From: Loxodes magnus
Lineage: Eukaryota > Ciliophora > Karyorelictea > Loxodida > Loxodidae
Direction: 5' to 3'
Length of the DNA: 64,000 bases
Assembly (NCBI GenBank): GCA_946699065.1
Contig: CAMPDV010000065.1
Span: 868,001-932,000 of the forward strand
The stretch's first letter is position 1; each line of letters begins with the position of its first letter. The translations under genes and the position numbers were made by a program. Positions 11,175-24,410 of this stretch are shown piece after piece. The notes under the pieces are model-generated. The model was not told where the DNA came from. It saw nothing but the letters and a program-made list of their open reading frames with translations, and made no database searches.

Positions 11175-14100
11175 GTTTGACTGAAATAGAATTTTAAGTA
11201 AATTAAAATAAGTTTGACTGAAATAGAATTTTAATAATTCATGAATAAGTTTGACTGAAATAGAATTTTAAGTAAATTAAAATCAGTTTGACTGAAATAG
11301 AATTTTAAGTAAATTAAAGTAAGATTGACTGAAATAGAATTTTAAGTAAATTAAAATAAGTGTGACTGAAATAGAATTTTAAGTAAATTAAAATAAGTTT
11401 GAATTAAATAGAATTTTAAGTAAATTAAAATCAGTTTGACTGAAATAGAATTTTAATAATTCATGAATAAGTTTGACTGAAATAGAATTTTAATAATTTA
11501 TGAATAAGTTTAACTGAAATAGAACCTTAAGCAAATTAAAATAAGTTTGAATGAAATACTTTTTTAGTAAATTAAAATCAGTTTGACTGAAATAGAATTT
11601 TAAGTAAATTAAAATAAGTGTGACTGAAATAGAATTTTAAGTAAATTAAAATAAGTTTGACTGAAATAGAATTTTAAGTAAATTAAAATAAGTTTGATTG
11701 AAATAGAATTTTAAGTAAATTAAAATAAGTTTGATTGAAATAGAATTTTAAGTAAATTAAAATAAGTTTGATTGAAATAGAATTTTAAGTAAATTAAAAT
11801 CAGTTTGACTGAAATAGAATTTTAAGTAAATTAAAGTAAGATTGACTGAAATAGAATTTTAAGTAAATTAAAATAAGTGTGACTGAAATAGAATTTTAAG
11901 TAAATTAAAATAAGTTTGATTGAAATAGAATTTTAAGTAAATTAAATAAGTGTGACTGAAATAGAATTTTAAGTAAATTAAAATAAGTTTGATTGAAATA
12001 GAATTTTAAGTAAATTAAAATAAGTTTTACTGAAATAGAATTTTAAGTAAATTAAAATAGTTTGACTGAAATAGAATTTTAAGTAAATTAAAATAAGTGT
12101 GACTGAAATAGAATTTTAAGTAAATTAAAATAAGTATGAATGAAATAGAATTTTAAGTAAATTAAAATAAGTGTGACTGAAATAGAATTTTAAGTAAATT
12201 AAAATAAGTTTGACTGAAATAGAATTTTAAGTAAATTAAAATAAGTTTGACTGAAATAGAAATTTAAGTAAATTAAAATAAGTGTGACTGAAATAGAATT
12301 TTAAGTAAATTAAAATAAGTGTGACTGAAATAGAATTTTAATAATTCATGAATAAGTTTGACTGAAATAGAATTATAAGTAAATTAAAATCAGTATGACT
12401 GAAATATAATTTTAAGTAAATTAAAATCAGTTTGACTGAAATAGAATTTTAAGTAAATTAAAATAAGTTTGACTGAAATAGAATTTTAAGTAAATTAAAA
12501 TAAGTTTGACTGAAATAGAATTTTAATAATTCATGAATAAGTTTGACTGAAATCAAAATTTTAATAATTTATGAATAAGTTTAACTGAAATAGAATTTTA
12601 AGTAAATTAAAATCAGTTTGACTGAAATAGAATTTTAAGTAAAAATAAAATCAGTTTGACTGAAATAGAATTTTAAGTAAATTAAAATAAGTTTGAATTA
12701 AATAGAATTTTAAGTAAATTAAAATAAGTTTGACTGAAATAGAATTTTAAGTAAATTAAAATAAGTATGTCTGAAATATAATTTTAAGAAATTAAAATAA
12801 GATTGACTGAAATAGAATTTTAAGTAAATCAAAATAAGTGTGACTGAAATAGAACCTTAAGTAAATTAAAATAAGTTTGAATGAAATAGAACCTTAAGTA
12901 AATTAAAATAAGTTTGAATGAAATACTTTTTTAGTAAATTAAAATCAGTTTGACTGAAATAGAATTTTAAGTAAATTAAAATAAGTATGTCTGAAATAGA
13001 ATTTTAAGTAAATTAAAATAAGTTTGACTGAAATAGAATTTTAAGTAAATTAAAATAAGTTTGATTGAAATAGAATTTTAAGTAAATTAAAATAAGTTTG
13101 ATTGAAATAGAATTTTAAGTAAATTAAAATAAGTTTGAATGAAATACTTTTTTAGTAAATTAAAATCAGTTTGACTGAAATAGAATTTTAAGTAAATTAA
13201 AATAAGTTTGACTGAAATAGAATTTTAAGTAAATTAAAATAAGTTTGATTGAAATAGAATTTTAAGTAAATTAAAATCAGTTTGACTGAAATAGAATTTT
13301 AAGTAAATTAAAGTAAGATTGACTGAAATAGAATTTTAAGTAAATTAAAATAAGTGTGACTGAAATAGAATTTTAAGTAAATTAAAATAGTTTGATTGAA
13401 ATAGAATTTTAAGTAAATTAAAATAGTTTGACTGAAATAGAATTTTAAGTAAATTAAAATAAGTTTGATTGAAATAGAATTTTAAGTAAATTAAAATAAG
13501 TTTTACTGAAATAGAATTTTAAGTAAATTAAAATAGTTTGACTGAAATAGAATTTTAAGTAAATTAAAATAAGTGTGACTGAAATAGAATTTTAAGTAAA
13601 TTAAAATAAGTATGAATGAAATAGAATTTTAAGTAAATTAAAATAAGTGTGACTGAAATAGAATTTTAAGTAAATTAAAATAAGTTTGACTGAAATAGAA
13701 TTTTAAGTAAATTAAAATAAGTTTGACTGAAATAGAAATTTAAGTAAATTAAAATAAGTGTGACTGAAATAGAATTTTAAGTAAATTAAAATAAGTGTGA
13801 CTGAAATAGAATTTTAATAATTCATGAATAAGTTTGACTGAAATAGAATTATAAGTAAATTAAAATAAGTATGTCTGAAATAGAATTTTAAGTAAATTAA
13901 AATCAGTTTGACTGAAATAGAATTTTAAGTAAATTAAAATAAGTTTGACTGAAATAGAATTTTAAGTAAATTAAAATCAGTTTGACTGATATAGAATTTT
14001 AAGTAAATTAAAATAAGTTTGACTGAAATCAAAATTTTAATAATTTATGAATAAGTTTAACTGAAATAGAATTTTAAGTAAATTAAAATCAGTTTGACTG

Positions 14101-16264
14101 AAATAGAATTTTAAGTAAAAATAAAATCAGTTTGACTGAAATAGAATTTTAAGTAAATTAAAATAAGTTTGACTGAAATAGAAATTTAAGTAAATTAAAA
14201 TAAGTATGTCTGAAATATAATTTTAAGAAATTAAAATAAGATTGACTGAAATAGAATTTTAATTAAATCAAAATAAGTGTGACTGAAATAGAACCTTAAG
14301 TAAATTAAAATAAGTTTGAATGAAATAGAACCTTAAGTAAATTAAAATAAGTTTGAATGAAATACTTTTTTAGTAAATTAAAATCAGTTTGACTGAAATA
14401 GAATTTTAAGTAAATTAAAATAAGTATGTCTGAAATATAATTTTAAGAAATTAAAATCAGTTTGACTGAAATAGAATTTTAAGAAATTAAAATAAGATTG
14501 ACTGAAATAGAATTTTAAGTAAATCAAAATAAGTGTGACTGAAATAGAACCTTAAGTAAATTAAAATAAGTTTGAATGAAATACTTTTTTAGTAAATTAA
14601 AATCAGTTTGACTGAAATAGAATTTTAAGTAAATTAAAATAAGTATGATAAAAATAGAATTTTAAGTAAATTAAAATCAGTTTGACTGAAATAGAATTTT
14701 AATAATTCATGAATAAGTTTGACTGAAATATAATTTTAAGTAAATTAAAATCAGTTTGACTGAAATAGAATTTTAAGTAAATTAAAATAAGTGTGACTGA
14801 AATAGAATTTTAAGTAAATTAAAATAAGTTTGACTGAAATAGGATTTTAAGTAAATTTAAATAAGTTTTACTGAAATAGAATTTTAAGTAAATCAAAATA
14901 AGTGTGACTGAAATAGAACCTTAAGTAAATTAAAATAAGTTTGAATGAAATACTTTTTTAGTAAATTAAAATCAGTTTGACTGAAATAGAATTTTAAGTA
15001 AATTAAAATAAGTATGATAAAAATAGAATTTTAAGTAAATTAAAATCAGTTTGACTGAAATAGAATTTTAAGTAAATTAAAATAAGTTTGACTGAAATAT
15101 AATTTTAAGTAAATTAAAATAGTTTGACTGAAATAGAATTTTAAGTAAATTAAAATAAGTATGAATGAAATAGAATTTTAAGTAAATTAAAATAAGTTTG
15201 ACTGAAATAGAATTTTAAGTAAATTAAAATAAGTATGTCTGAAATAGAATTTTAAGTAAATTAAAATCAGTTTGACTGAAATAGAATTTTAAGTAAATTA
15301 AAATAAGTTTGACTGAAATAGAATTTTAAGTAAATTAAAATAAGTTTGACTGATATAGAATTTTAAGTAAATTAAAATAAGATTGACTGAAATAGAATTT
15401 TAAGTAAATCAAAATAAGTGTGACTGAAATAGAACCTTAAGTAAATTAAAATAAGTTTGAATGAAATACTTTTTTAGTAAATTAAAATCAGTTTGACTGA
15501 AATAGAATTTTAAGTAAATTAAAATAAGTATGATAAAAATAGAATTTTAAGTAAATTAAAATCAGTTTGACTGAAATAGAATTTTAATAATTCATGAATA
15601 AGTTTGACTGAAATATAATTTTAAGTAAATTAAAATCAGTTTGACTGAAATAGAATTTTAAGTAAATTAAAATAAGTGTGACTGAAATAGAATTTTTAGT
15701 AAATTAAAATAAGTTTGACTGAAATAGGATTTTAAGTTAATTTAAAATAGTTTGACTGAAATAGAATTTTAAGTAAATTAAAATAAGTTTGACTGAAACA
15801 GAAATTTAAGTAAATTAAAATAGTTTGACTGAAATAGAATTTTAAGTAAATTAAAATAAGTATGAATGAAATAGAATTTTAAGTAAATTAAAATAAGTTT
15901 GACTGAAATAGAATTTTAAGTAAATTAAAATAAGTATGACTGAAATAGAATTTTAAGTAAATTAAAATCAGTTTGACTGAAATGGAATTTTAAGTAAATT
16001 AAAATAAGTTTGACTGAAATAGAATTTTAAGTAAATTAAAATCAGTTTGACTGATATAGAATTTTAAGTAAATTAAAATAAGTTTGACTGAAATAGAATT
16101 TTAATAATTCATGAATAAGTTTGACTGAAATATAATTTTAAGTAAATTAAAATTAGTTTGACTGAAATAGAATTTTAAGTAAATTAAAATAAGTGTGACT
16201 GAAATAGAAATTTAAGTAAATTAAAATAGTTTGACTGAAATAGAATTTTAAGTAAATTAAAATA

Positions 16265-17240
16265 AGTTTGACTGAAACAGAAATTTAAGTAAATTAAAAT
16301 AGTTTGACTGAAATAGAATTTTAAGTAAATTAAAATAAGTATGAATGAAATAGAATTTTAAGTAAATTAAAATAAGTTTGAATTAAATAGAATTTTAAGT
16401 AAATTAAAATCAGTTTGACTGAAATAGAATTTTAAGTAAATTAAAATCAGTTTGACTGAAATGGAATTTTAAGTAAATTAAAATAAGTTTGACTGAAATA
16501 GAATTTTAAGTAAATTAAAATCAGTTTGACTGATATAGAATTTTAAGTAAATTAAAATAAGTTTGACTGAAATAGAATTTTAATAATTCATGAATAAGTT
16601 TGACTGAAATATAATTTTAAGTAAATTAAAATTAGTTTGACTGAAATAGAATTTTAAGTAAATTAAAATAAGTGTGACTGAAATAGAAATTTAAGTAAAT
16701 TAAAATAGTTTGACTGAAATAGAATTTTAAGTAAATTAAAATAAGTATGTCTGAAATAGAATTTTAAGTAAATTAAAATCAGTTTGACTGAAATAGAATT
16801 TTAAGTAAATTAAAATAAGTTTGACTGAAATAGAATTTTAAGTAAATTAAAATCAGTTTGACTGATATAGAATTTTAAGTAAATTAAAATAAGTTTGACT
16901 GAAATAGAATTTTAAGTAAATTAAAATAGTTTGACTGAAATAGAATTTTAAGTAAATTAAAATAAGTGTGACTGAAATAGAATTTTAAGTAAATTAAAAT
17001 AAGTATGAATGAAATAGAATTTTAAGTAAATTAAAATAAGTGTGACTGAAATAGAATTTTAAGTAAATTAAAATAAGTTTGACTGAAATAGAATTTTAAG
17101 TAAATTAAAATAAGTTTGACTGAAATAGAAATTTAAGTAAATTAAAATAAGTGTGACTGAAATAGAATTTTAAGTAAATTAAAATAAGTGTGACTGAAAT
17201 AGAATTTTAATAATTCATGAATAAGTTTGACTGAAATAGA
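16265..17240. repeat. Block present in zone 2 only
   Basis: Zone 2 follows zone 1 up to 16,264 (3,722 in zone 1). It then continues with a series that matches about 6,820-7,795 instead (offset 9,445). Anchors are GAAACAGAAATTTAAG at 6,829/16,274, TGATATAG at 7,086/16,531 and TATGTCTG at 7,301/16,746. The final GAATTAAAAG at 17,239 is the type seen at 4,218, not the GAATTATAAG seen at 7,794. The block is therefore a hybrid of two related segments, as expected from unequal exchange or gene conversion between higher-order repeat copies. Confidence 0.75.
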
Positions 17241-17830
17241 ATTAAAAGTAAATTAAAATCAGTATGACTGAAATAGAATTTTAAGTAAATTAAAATCAGT
17301 TTGACTGATATAGAATTTTAAGTAAATTAAAATAAGTTTGACTGAAATAGAATTTTAAGTAAATTAAAATAGTTTGACTGAAATAGAATTTTAAGTAAAT
17401 TAAAATAAGTGTGACTGAAATAGAATTTTAAGTAAATTAAAATAAGTATGAATGAAATAGAATTTTAAGTAAATTAAAATAAGTGTGACTGAAATAGAAT
17501 TTTAAGTAAATTAAAATAAGTTTGACTGAAATAGAATTTTAAGTAAATTAAAATAAGTTTGACTGAAAAAGTATTTTAAGTATATTAAAAATTTTTGACT
17601 GAAATAGAATTTTAAGTAAATTAAAATAAGTTTGACTGAAATAGAATTTTAAGTAAATTAAAATAAGTTTGACTGAAATAGAAATTTAAGTAAATTAAAA
17701 TAAGTGTGACTGAAATAGAATTTTAAGTAAATTAAAATAAGTGTGACTGAAATAGAATTTTAATAATTCATGAATAAGTTTGACTGAAATAGAATTAAAA
17801 GTAAATTAAAATCAGTATGACTGAAATATA
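16861..17830. repeat. Local duplication around 16.9-17.8 kb
   Basis: ACTGATATAG at 16,861 recurs at 17,304 (443 bp), and AGAATTAAAA at 17,238 recurs at 17,791 (553 bp). The 110-bp difference corresponds to three extra monomers in the right copy, one of which is the degenerate monomer at about 17,557-17,597. Confidence 0.75.
17557..17597 (+). repeat. Degenerate monomer with a private mutation cluster
   Basis: This unit reads GACTGAAAAAGTATTTTAAG, then TATATTAAAAATTTTTGACT. It has several differences from consensus within one unit: AAAAAG for AAATAG, GTATT for GAATT, TATATT for TAAATT, and ATTTTTGAC for AAGTTTGAC. I saw this combination nowhere else in the window. It sits inside the extra material of the 16.9-17.8 kb duplication. 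Confidence 0.8.
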
Positions 17831-17833
17831 ATT

Positions 17834-20800
17834 TTAAGTAAATTAAAATAAGTGTGACTGAAATAGAACCTTAAGTAAATTAAAATAAGTTTGAATGAAA
17901 TAGAACCTTAAGTAAATTAAAATAAGTTTGAATGAAATACTTTTTTAGTAAATTAAAATCAGTTTGACTGAAATAGAATTTTAAGTAAATTAAAATAAGT
18001 ATGTCTGAAATATAATTTTAAGAAATTAAAATCAGTTTGACTGAAATAGAATTTTAAGAAATTAAAATAAGATTGACTGAAATAGAATTTTAAGTAATTT
18101 AAAATAAGTTTGACTGAAATAGAACCTTAAGTAAATTAAAATAAGTTTGAATGAAATACTTTTTTAGTAAATTAAAATCAGTTTGACTGAAATAGAATTT
18201 TAAGTAAATTAAAATCAGTTTGACTGATATAGAATTTTAAGTAAATTAAAATAAGTTTGACTGAAATCAAAATTTTAATAATTTATGAATAAGTTTAACT
18301 GAAATAGAATTTTAAGTAAATTAAAATCAGTTTGACTGAAATAGAATTTTAAGTAAAAATAAAATCAGTTTGACTGAAATAGAATTTTAAGTAAATTAAA
18401 ATAAGTTTGAATTAAATAGAATTTTAAGTAAATTAAAATAAGTATGTCTGAAATATAATTTTAAGAAATTAAAATAAGATTGACTGAAATAGAATTTTAA
18501 GTAAATCAAAATAAGTGTGACTGAAATAGAACCTTAAGTAAATTAAAATAAGTTTGAATGAAATAGAACCTTAAGTAAATTAAAATAAGTTTGAATGAAA
18601 TACTTTTTTAGTAAATTAAAATCAGTTTGACTGAAATAGAATTTTAAGTAAATTAAAATAAGTATGTCTGAAATATAATTTTAAGAAATTAAAATCAGTT
18701 TGACTGAAATAGAATTTTAAGAAATTAAAATAAGATTGACTGAAATAGAATTTTAAGTAAATCAAAATAAGTGTGACTGAAATAGAACCTTAAGTAAATT
18801 AAAATAAGTTTGAATGAAATACTTTTTTAGTAAATTAAAATCAGTTTGACTGAAATAGAATTTTAAGTAAATTAAAATAAGTATGATAAAAATAGAATTT
18901 TAAGTAAATTAAAATCAGTTTGACTGAAATAGAATTTTAATAATTCATGAATAAGTTTGACTGAAATATAATTTTAAGTAAATTAAAATCAGTTTGACTG
19001 AAATAGAATTTTAAGTAAATTAAAATAAGTGTGACTGAAATAGAATTTTAAGTAAATTAAAATAAGTTTGACTGAAATAGGATTTTAAGTAAATTTAAAT
19101 AAGTTTTACTGAAATAGAATTTTAAGTAAATCAAAATAAGTGTGACTGAAATAGAACCTTAAGTAAATTAAAATAAGTTTGAATGAAATACTTTTTTAGT
19201 AAATTAAAATCAGTTTGACTGAAATAGAATTTTAAGTAAATTAAAATAAGTATGATAAAAATAGAATTTTAAGTAAATTAAAATCAGTTTGACTGAAATA
19301 GAATTTTAAGTAAATTAAAATAAGTTTGACTGAAATATAATTTTAAGTAAATTAAAATAGTTTGACTGAAATAGAATTTTAAGTAAATTAAAATAAGTAT
19401 GAATGAAATAGAATTTTAAGTAAATTAAAATAAGTTTGACTGAAATAGAATTTTAAGTAAATTAAAATAAGTATGTCTGAAATAGAATTTTAAGTAAATT
19501 AAAATCAGTTTGACTGAAATAGAATTTTAAGTAAATTAAAATAAGTTTGACTGAAATAGAATTTTAAGTAAATTAAAATAAGTTTGACTGATATAGAATT
19601 TTAAGTAAATTAAAATAAGATTGACTGAAATAGAATTTTAAGTAAATCAAAATAAGTGTGACTGAAATAGAACCTTAAGTAAATTAAAATAAGTTTGAAT
19701 GAAATACTTTTTTAGTAAATTAAAATCAGTTTGACTGAAATAGAATTTTAAGTAAATTAAAATAAGTATGATAAAAATAGAATTTTAAGTAAATTAAAAT
19801 CAGTTTGACTGAAATAGAATTTTAATAATTCATGAATAAGTTTGACTGAAATATAATTTTAAGTAAATTAAAATCAGTTTGACTGAAATAGAATTTTAAG
19901 TAAATTAAAATAAGTGTGACTGAAATAGAATTTTAAGTAAATTAAAATAAGTTTGACTGAAATAGGATTTTAAGTTAATTTAAAATAGTTTGACTGAAAT
20001 AGAATTTTAAGTAAATTAAAATAAGTTTGACTGAAACAGAAATTTAAGTAAATTAAAATAGTTTGACTGAAATAGAATTTTAAGTAAATTAAAATAAGTA
20101 TGAATGAAATAGAATTTTAAGTAAATTAAAATAAGTTTGAATTAAATAGAATTTTAAGTAAATTAAAATCAGTTTGACTGAAATAGAATTTTAAGTAAAT
20201 TAAAATCAGTTTGACTGAAATGGAATTTTAAGTAAATTAAAATAAGTTTGACTGAAATAGAATTTTAAGTAAATTAAAATCAGTTTGACTGATATAGAAT
20301 TTTAAGTAAATTAAAATAAGTTTGACTGAAATAGAATTTTAATAATTCATGAATAAGTTTGACTGAAATATAATTTTAAGTAAATTAAAATTAGTTTGAC
20401 TGAAATAGAATTTTAAGTAAATTAAAATAAGTGTGACTGAAATAGAAATTTAAGTAAATTAAAATAGTTTGACTGAAATAGAATTTTAAGTAAATTAAAA
20501 TAAGTATGTCTGAAATAGAATTTTAAGTAAATTAAAATCAGTTTGACTGAAATAGAATTTTAAGTAAATTAAAATAAGTTTGACTGAAATAGAATTTTAA
20601 GTAAATTAAAATCAGTTTGACTGATATAGAATTTTAAGTAAATTAAAATAAGTTTGACTGAAATAGAATTTTAAGTAAATTAAAATAGTTTGACTGAAAT
20701 AGAATTTTAAGTAAATTAAAATAAGTGTGACTGAAATAGAATTTTAAGTAAATTAAAATAAGTATGAATGAAATAGAATTTTAAGTAAATTAAAATAAGT

Positions 20801-22911
20801 GTGACTGAAATAGAATTTTAAGTAAATTAAAATAAGTTTGACTGAAATAGAATTTTAAGTAAATTAAAATAAGTTTGACTGAAATAGAAATTTAAGTAAA
20901 TTAAAATAAGTGTGACTGAAATAGAATTTTAAGTAAATTAAAATAAGTGTGACTGAAATAGAATTTTAATAATTCATGAATAAGTTTGACTGAAATAGAA
21001 TTATAAGTAAATTAAAATCAGTATGACTGAAATATAATTTTAAGTAAATTAAAATCAGTTTGACTGAAATAGAATTTTAAGTAAATTAAAATAAGTTTGA
21101 CTGAAATAGAATTTTAAGTAAATTAAAATAAGTTTGACTGAAATAGAATTTTAATAATTCATGAATAAGTTTGACTGAAATCAAAATTTTAATAATTTAT
21201 GAATAAGTTTAACTGAAATAGAATTTTAAGTAAATTAAAATCAGTTTGACTGAAATAGAATTTTAAGTAAATTAAAATAAGTTTGAATTAAATAGAATTT
21301 TAAGTAAATTAAAATAAGTTTGACTGAAATAGAATTTTAAGTAAATTAAAATAAGTATGTCTGAAATATAATTTTAAGAAATTAAAATAAGATTGACTGA
21401 AATAGAATTTTAAGTAAATCAAAATAAGTGTGACTGAAATAAAACCTTAAGTAAATTAAAATAAGTTTGAATGAAATAGAACCTTAAGTAAATTAAAATA
21501 AGTTTGAATGAAATACTTTTTTAGTAAATTAAAATCAGTTTGACTGAAATAGAATTTTAAGTAAATTAAAATAAGTATGTCTGAAATATAATTTTAAGAA
21601 ATTAAAATCAGTTTGACTGAAATAGAATTTTAAGAAATTAAAATAAGATTGACTGAAATAGAATTTTAAGTAAATTAAAATAAGTATGTCTGAAATATAA
21701 TTTTAAGAAATTAAAATAAGATTGACTGAAATAGAATTTTAAGTAAATCAAAATAAGTGTGACTGAAATAGAACCTTAAGTAAATTAAAATAAGTTTGAA
21801 TGAAATAGAACCTTAAGTAAATTAAAATAAGTTTGAATGAAATACTTTTTTAGTAAATTAAAATCAGTTTGACTGAAATAGAATTTTAAGTAAATTAAAA
21901 TAAGTATGTCTGAAATATAATTTTAAGAAATTAAAATCAGTTTGACTGAAATAGAATTTTAAGAAATTAAAATAAGATTGACTGAAATAGAATTTAAAGT
22001 AAATTAAAATAAGTGTGACTGAAATAGAATTTTAAGTAAATTAAAATAAGTGTGACTGAAATAGAATTTTAATAATTCATGAATAAGTTTGACTGAAATA
22101 GAATTATAAGTAAATTAAAATAAGTATGATAAAAATAGAATTTTAAGTAAATTAAAATCAGTTTGACTGAAATAGAATTTTAATAATTCATGAATAAGTT
22201 TGACTGAAATATAATTTTAAGTAAATTAAAATCAGTTTGACTGAAATAGAATTTTAAGTAAATTAAAATAAGTGTGACTGAAATAGAATTTTAAGTAAAT
22301 TAAAATAAGTTTGACTGAAATAGAATTTTAAGAAATTAAAATAAGATTGACTGAAATAGAATTTAAAGTAAATTAAAATAAGTGTGACTGAAATAGAATT
22401 TTAAGTAAATTAAAATAAGTGTGACTGAAATAGAATTTTAATAATTCATGAATAAGTTTGACTGAAATAGAATTATAAGTAAATTAAAATAAGTATGATA
22501 AAAATAGAATTTTAAGTAAATTAAAATCAGTTTGACTGAAATAGAATTTTAATAATTCATGAATAAGTTTGACTGAAATATAATTTTAAGTAAATTAAAA
22601 TCAGTTTGACTGAAATAGAATTTTAAGTAAATTAAAATAAGTGTGACTGAAATAGAATTTTAAGTAAATTAAAATAAGTTTGACTGAAATAGGATTTTAA
22701 GTAAATTTAAATAAGTTTTACTGAAATAGAATTTTAAGTAAATTAAAATAAGTTTGACTGAAATAGAATTTTAAGTAAATTAAAATAAGTTTTACTGAAA
22801 TAGAATTTTAAGTAAATTAAAATAAGTGTGACTGAAATAGAATTTTAAGTAAATTAAAATAAGTTTGATTGAAATAGAATTTTAAGTAAATTAAAATAAG
22901 TTTGATTGAAA
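17834..22911. repeat. Long collinear block, zone 2 copy (about 5.08 kb)
   Basis: This is the partner of 4,630-9,707 at constant offset 13,204. It includes the zone 2 copies of the 329-bp and 369-bp small duplications, so those arose before the super-repeat was duplicated. Confidence 0.85.
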
Positions 22912-24410
22912 TAGAATTTTAAGTAAATTAAAATAAGTTTGACTGAAATGGAATTTTAAGTAAATTAAAATAAGTTTGACTGAAATAGAATTTTAAGTAA
23001 ATTAAAATAAGTTTGATTGAAATAGAATTTTAAGTAAATTAAAATAAGTTTGACTGAAATAGAATTTTAAGTAAATTAAAATAAGTTTGACTGAAATAGA
23101 ATTTTAAGTAAATTAAAATAAGTTTGACTGAAATAGAATTTTAAGTAAATTAAAATAAGTTTTACTGAAATAGAATTTTAAGTAAATTAAAATAAGTGTG
23201 ACTGAAATAGAATTTTAAGTAAATTAAAATAAGTTTGATTGAAATAGAATTTTAAGTAAATTAAAATAAGTTTGATTGAAATAGAATTTTAAGTAAATTA
23301 AAATAAGTTTGACTGAAATGGAATTTTAAGTAAATTAAAATAAGTTTGACTGAAATAGAATTTTAAGTAAATTAAAATAAGTTTGACTGAAATAGAATTT
23401 TAAGTAAATTAAAATAAGTTTGACTGAAATAGAATTTTAATAATTCATGAATAAGTTTGACTGAAATAGAATTTTAAGTAAATTAAAATCAGTTTGACTG
23501 AAATAGAATTTTAAGTAAATTAAAGTAAGATTGACTGAAATAGAATTTTAAGTAAATTAAAATCAGTTTGACTGAAATAGAATTTTAAGTAAATTAAAAT
23601 AAGTTTGAATTAAATAGAATTTTAAGTAAATTAAAATCAGTTTGACTGAAATAGAATTTTAATAATTCATGAATAAGTTTGACTGAAATAGAATTTTAAT
23701 AATTTATGAATAAGTTTAACTGAAATAGAACCTTAAGCAAATTAAAATCAGTTTGACTGAAAAAGAATTTTAACAAATTAAAATAGTTTGACTGAAATAG
23801 AATTTTAAGTAAATTAAAATTAGTTTGACTGAAATAGAATTTTAAGTAAATTAAAATAAGTTTGAATGAAATAGAATTTTAAGTAAATTAAAATAAGTTT
23901 GACTGAAACAGAAATTTAAGAAATTAAAATAGTTTGACTGAAATAGAATTTTAAGTAAATTAAAATAAGTGTGACTGAAATAGAATTTTAAGTAAATTAA
24001 AATAAGTATGATAAAAATAGAATTTTAAGTAAATTAAAATCAGTTTGACTGAAATAGAATTTTAATAATTCATGAATAAGTTTGACTGAAATAGAATTTT
24101 AAGTAAATTAAAATAAGTTTGATTGAAATAGAATTTTAAGTAAATTAAAATAAGTTTGATTGAAATAGAATTTTAAGTAAATTAAAATCAGTTTGACTGA
24201 AATAGAATTTTAAGTAAATTAAAGTAAGATTGACTGAAATAGAATTTTAAGTAAATTAAAATAAGTGTGACTGAAATAGAATTTTAAGTAAATTAAAATA
24301 AGTTTGATTGAAATAGAATTTTAAGTAAATTAAAATAGTTTGACTGAAATAGAATTTTAAGTAAATTAAAATAAGTTTGATTGAAATAGAATTTTAAGTA
24401 AATTAAAATA

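Larger units (their letters stand above)
9848..11726. repeat. 1,109-bp duplication (thirty monomers)
   Basis: Positions 9,848-10,617 match 10,957-11,726 at a constant spacing of 1,109 bp. Anchors are GAATTAAATAG at 9,922/11,031 and the rare AGCAAATT at 10,421/11,530. Zone 2 has only one copy of this segment (near 23.4-23.75 kb), so the duplication either happened in zone 1 after the super-repeat formed or was lost from zone 2. Confidence 0.82.
1..12506. repeat. Zone 1: super-repeat copy 1 (about 12.5 kb)
   Basis: This stretch recurs almost in order at 12,507-24,816. Positions 1-918 match 12,507-13,424 at offset 12,506. Positions about 970-3,722 match 13,512-16,264 at offset 12,542. Positions about 4,630-9,707 match 17,834-22,911 at offset 13,204. 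Positions about 11,990-12,430 match 24,380-24,820 at offset 12,388. Changes of offset mark insertions or losses of whole monomer blocks. Zone-specific words are GAACCTTAAG followed by TACTTTTTTAG, GTATGTCTG, GTATGATAAAAATAG, and the GAAATCAAAATTTT variant at 41, 1,481, 4,395, 5,057 and 7,971. The left end is cut by the window, so the true start is unknown. Confidence 0.85.

Noticed and set aside
17240..17800. Transposon footprint around the degenerate monomer
   Set aside because: The odd monomer has only base changes in satellite context. There is no terminal inverted repeat, no target-site duplication beyond the satellite period and no foreign sequence.
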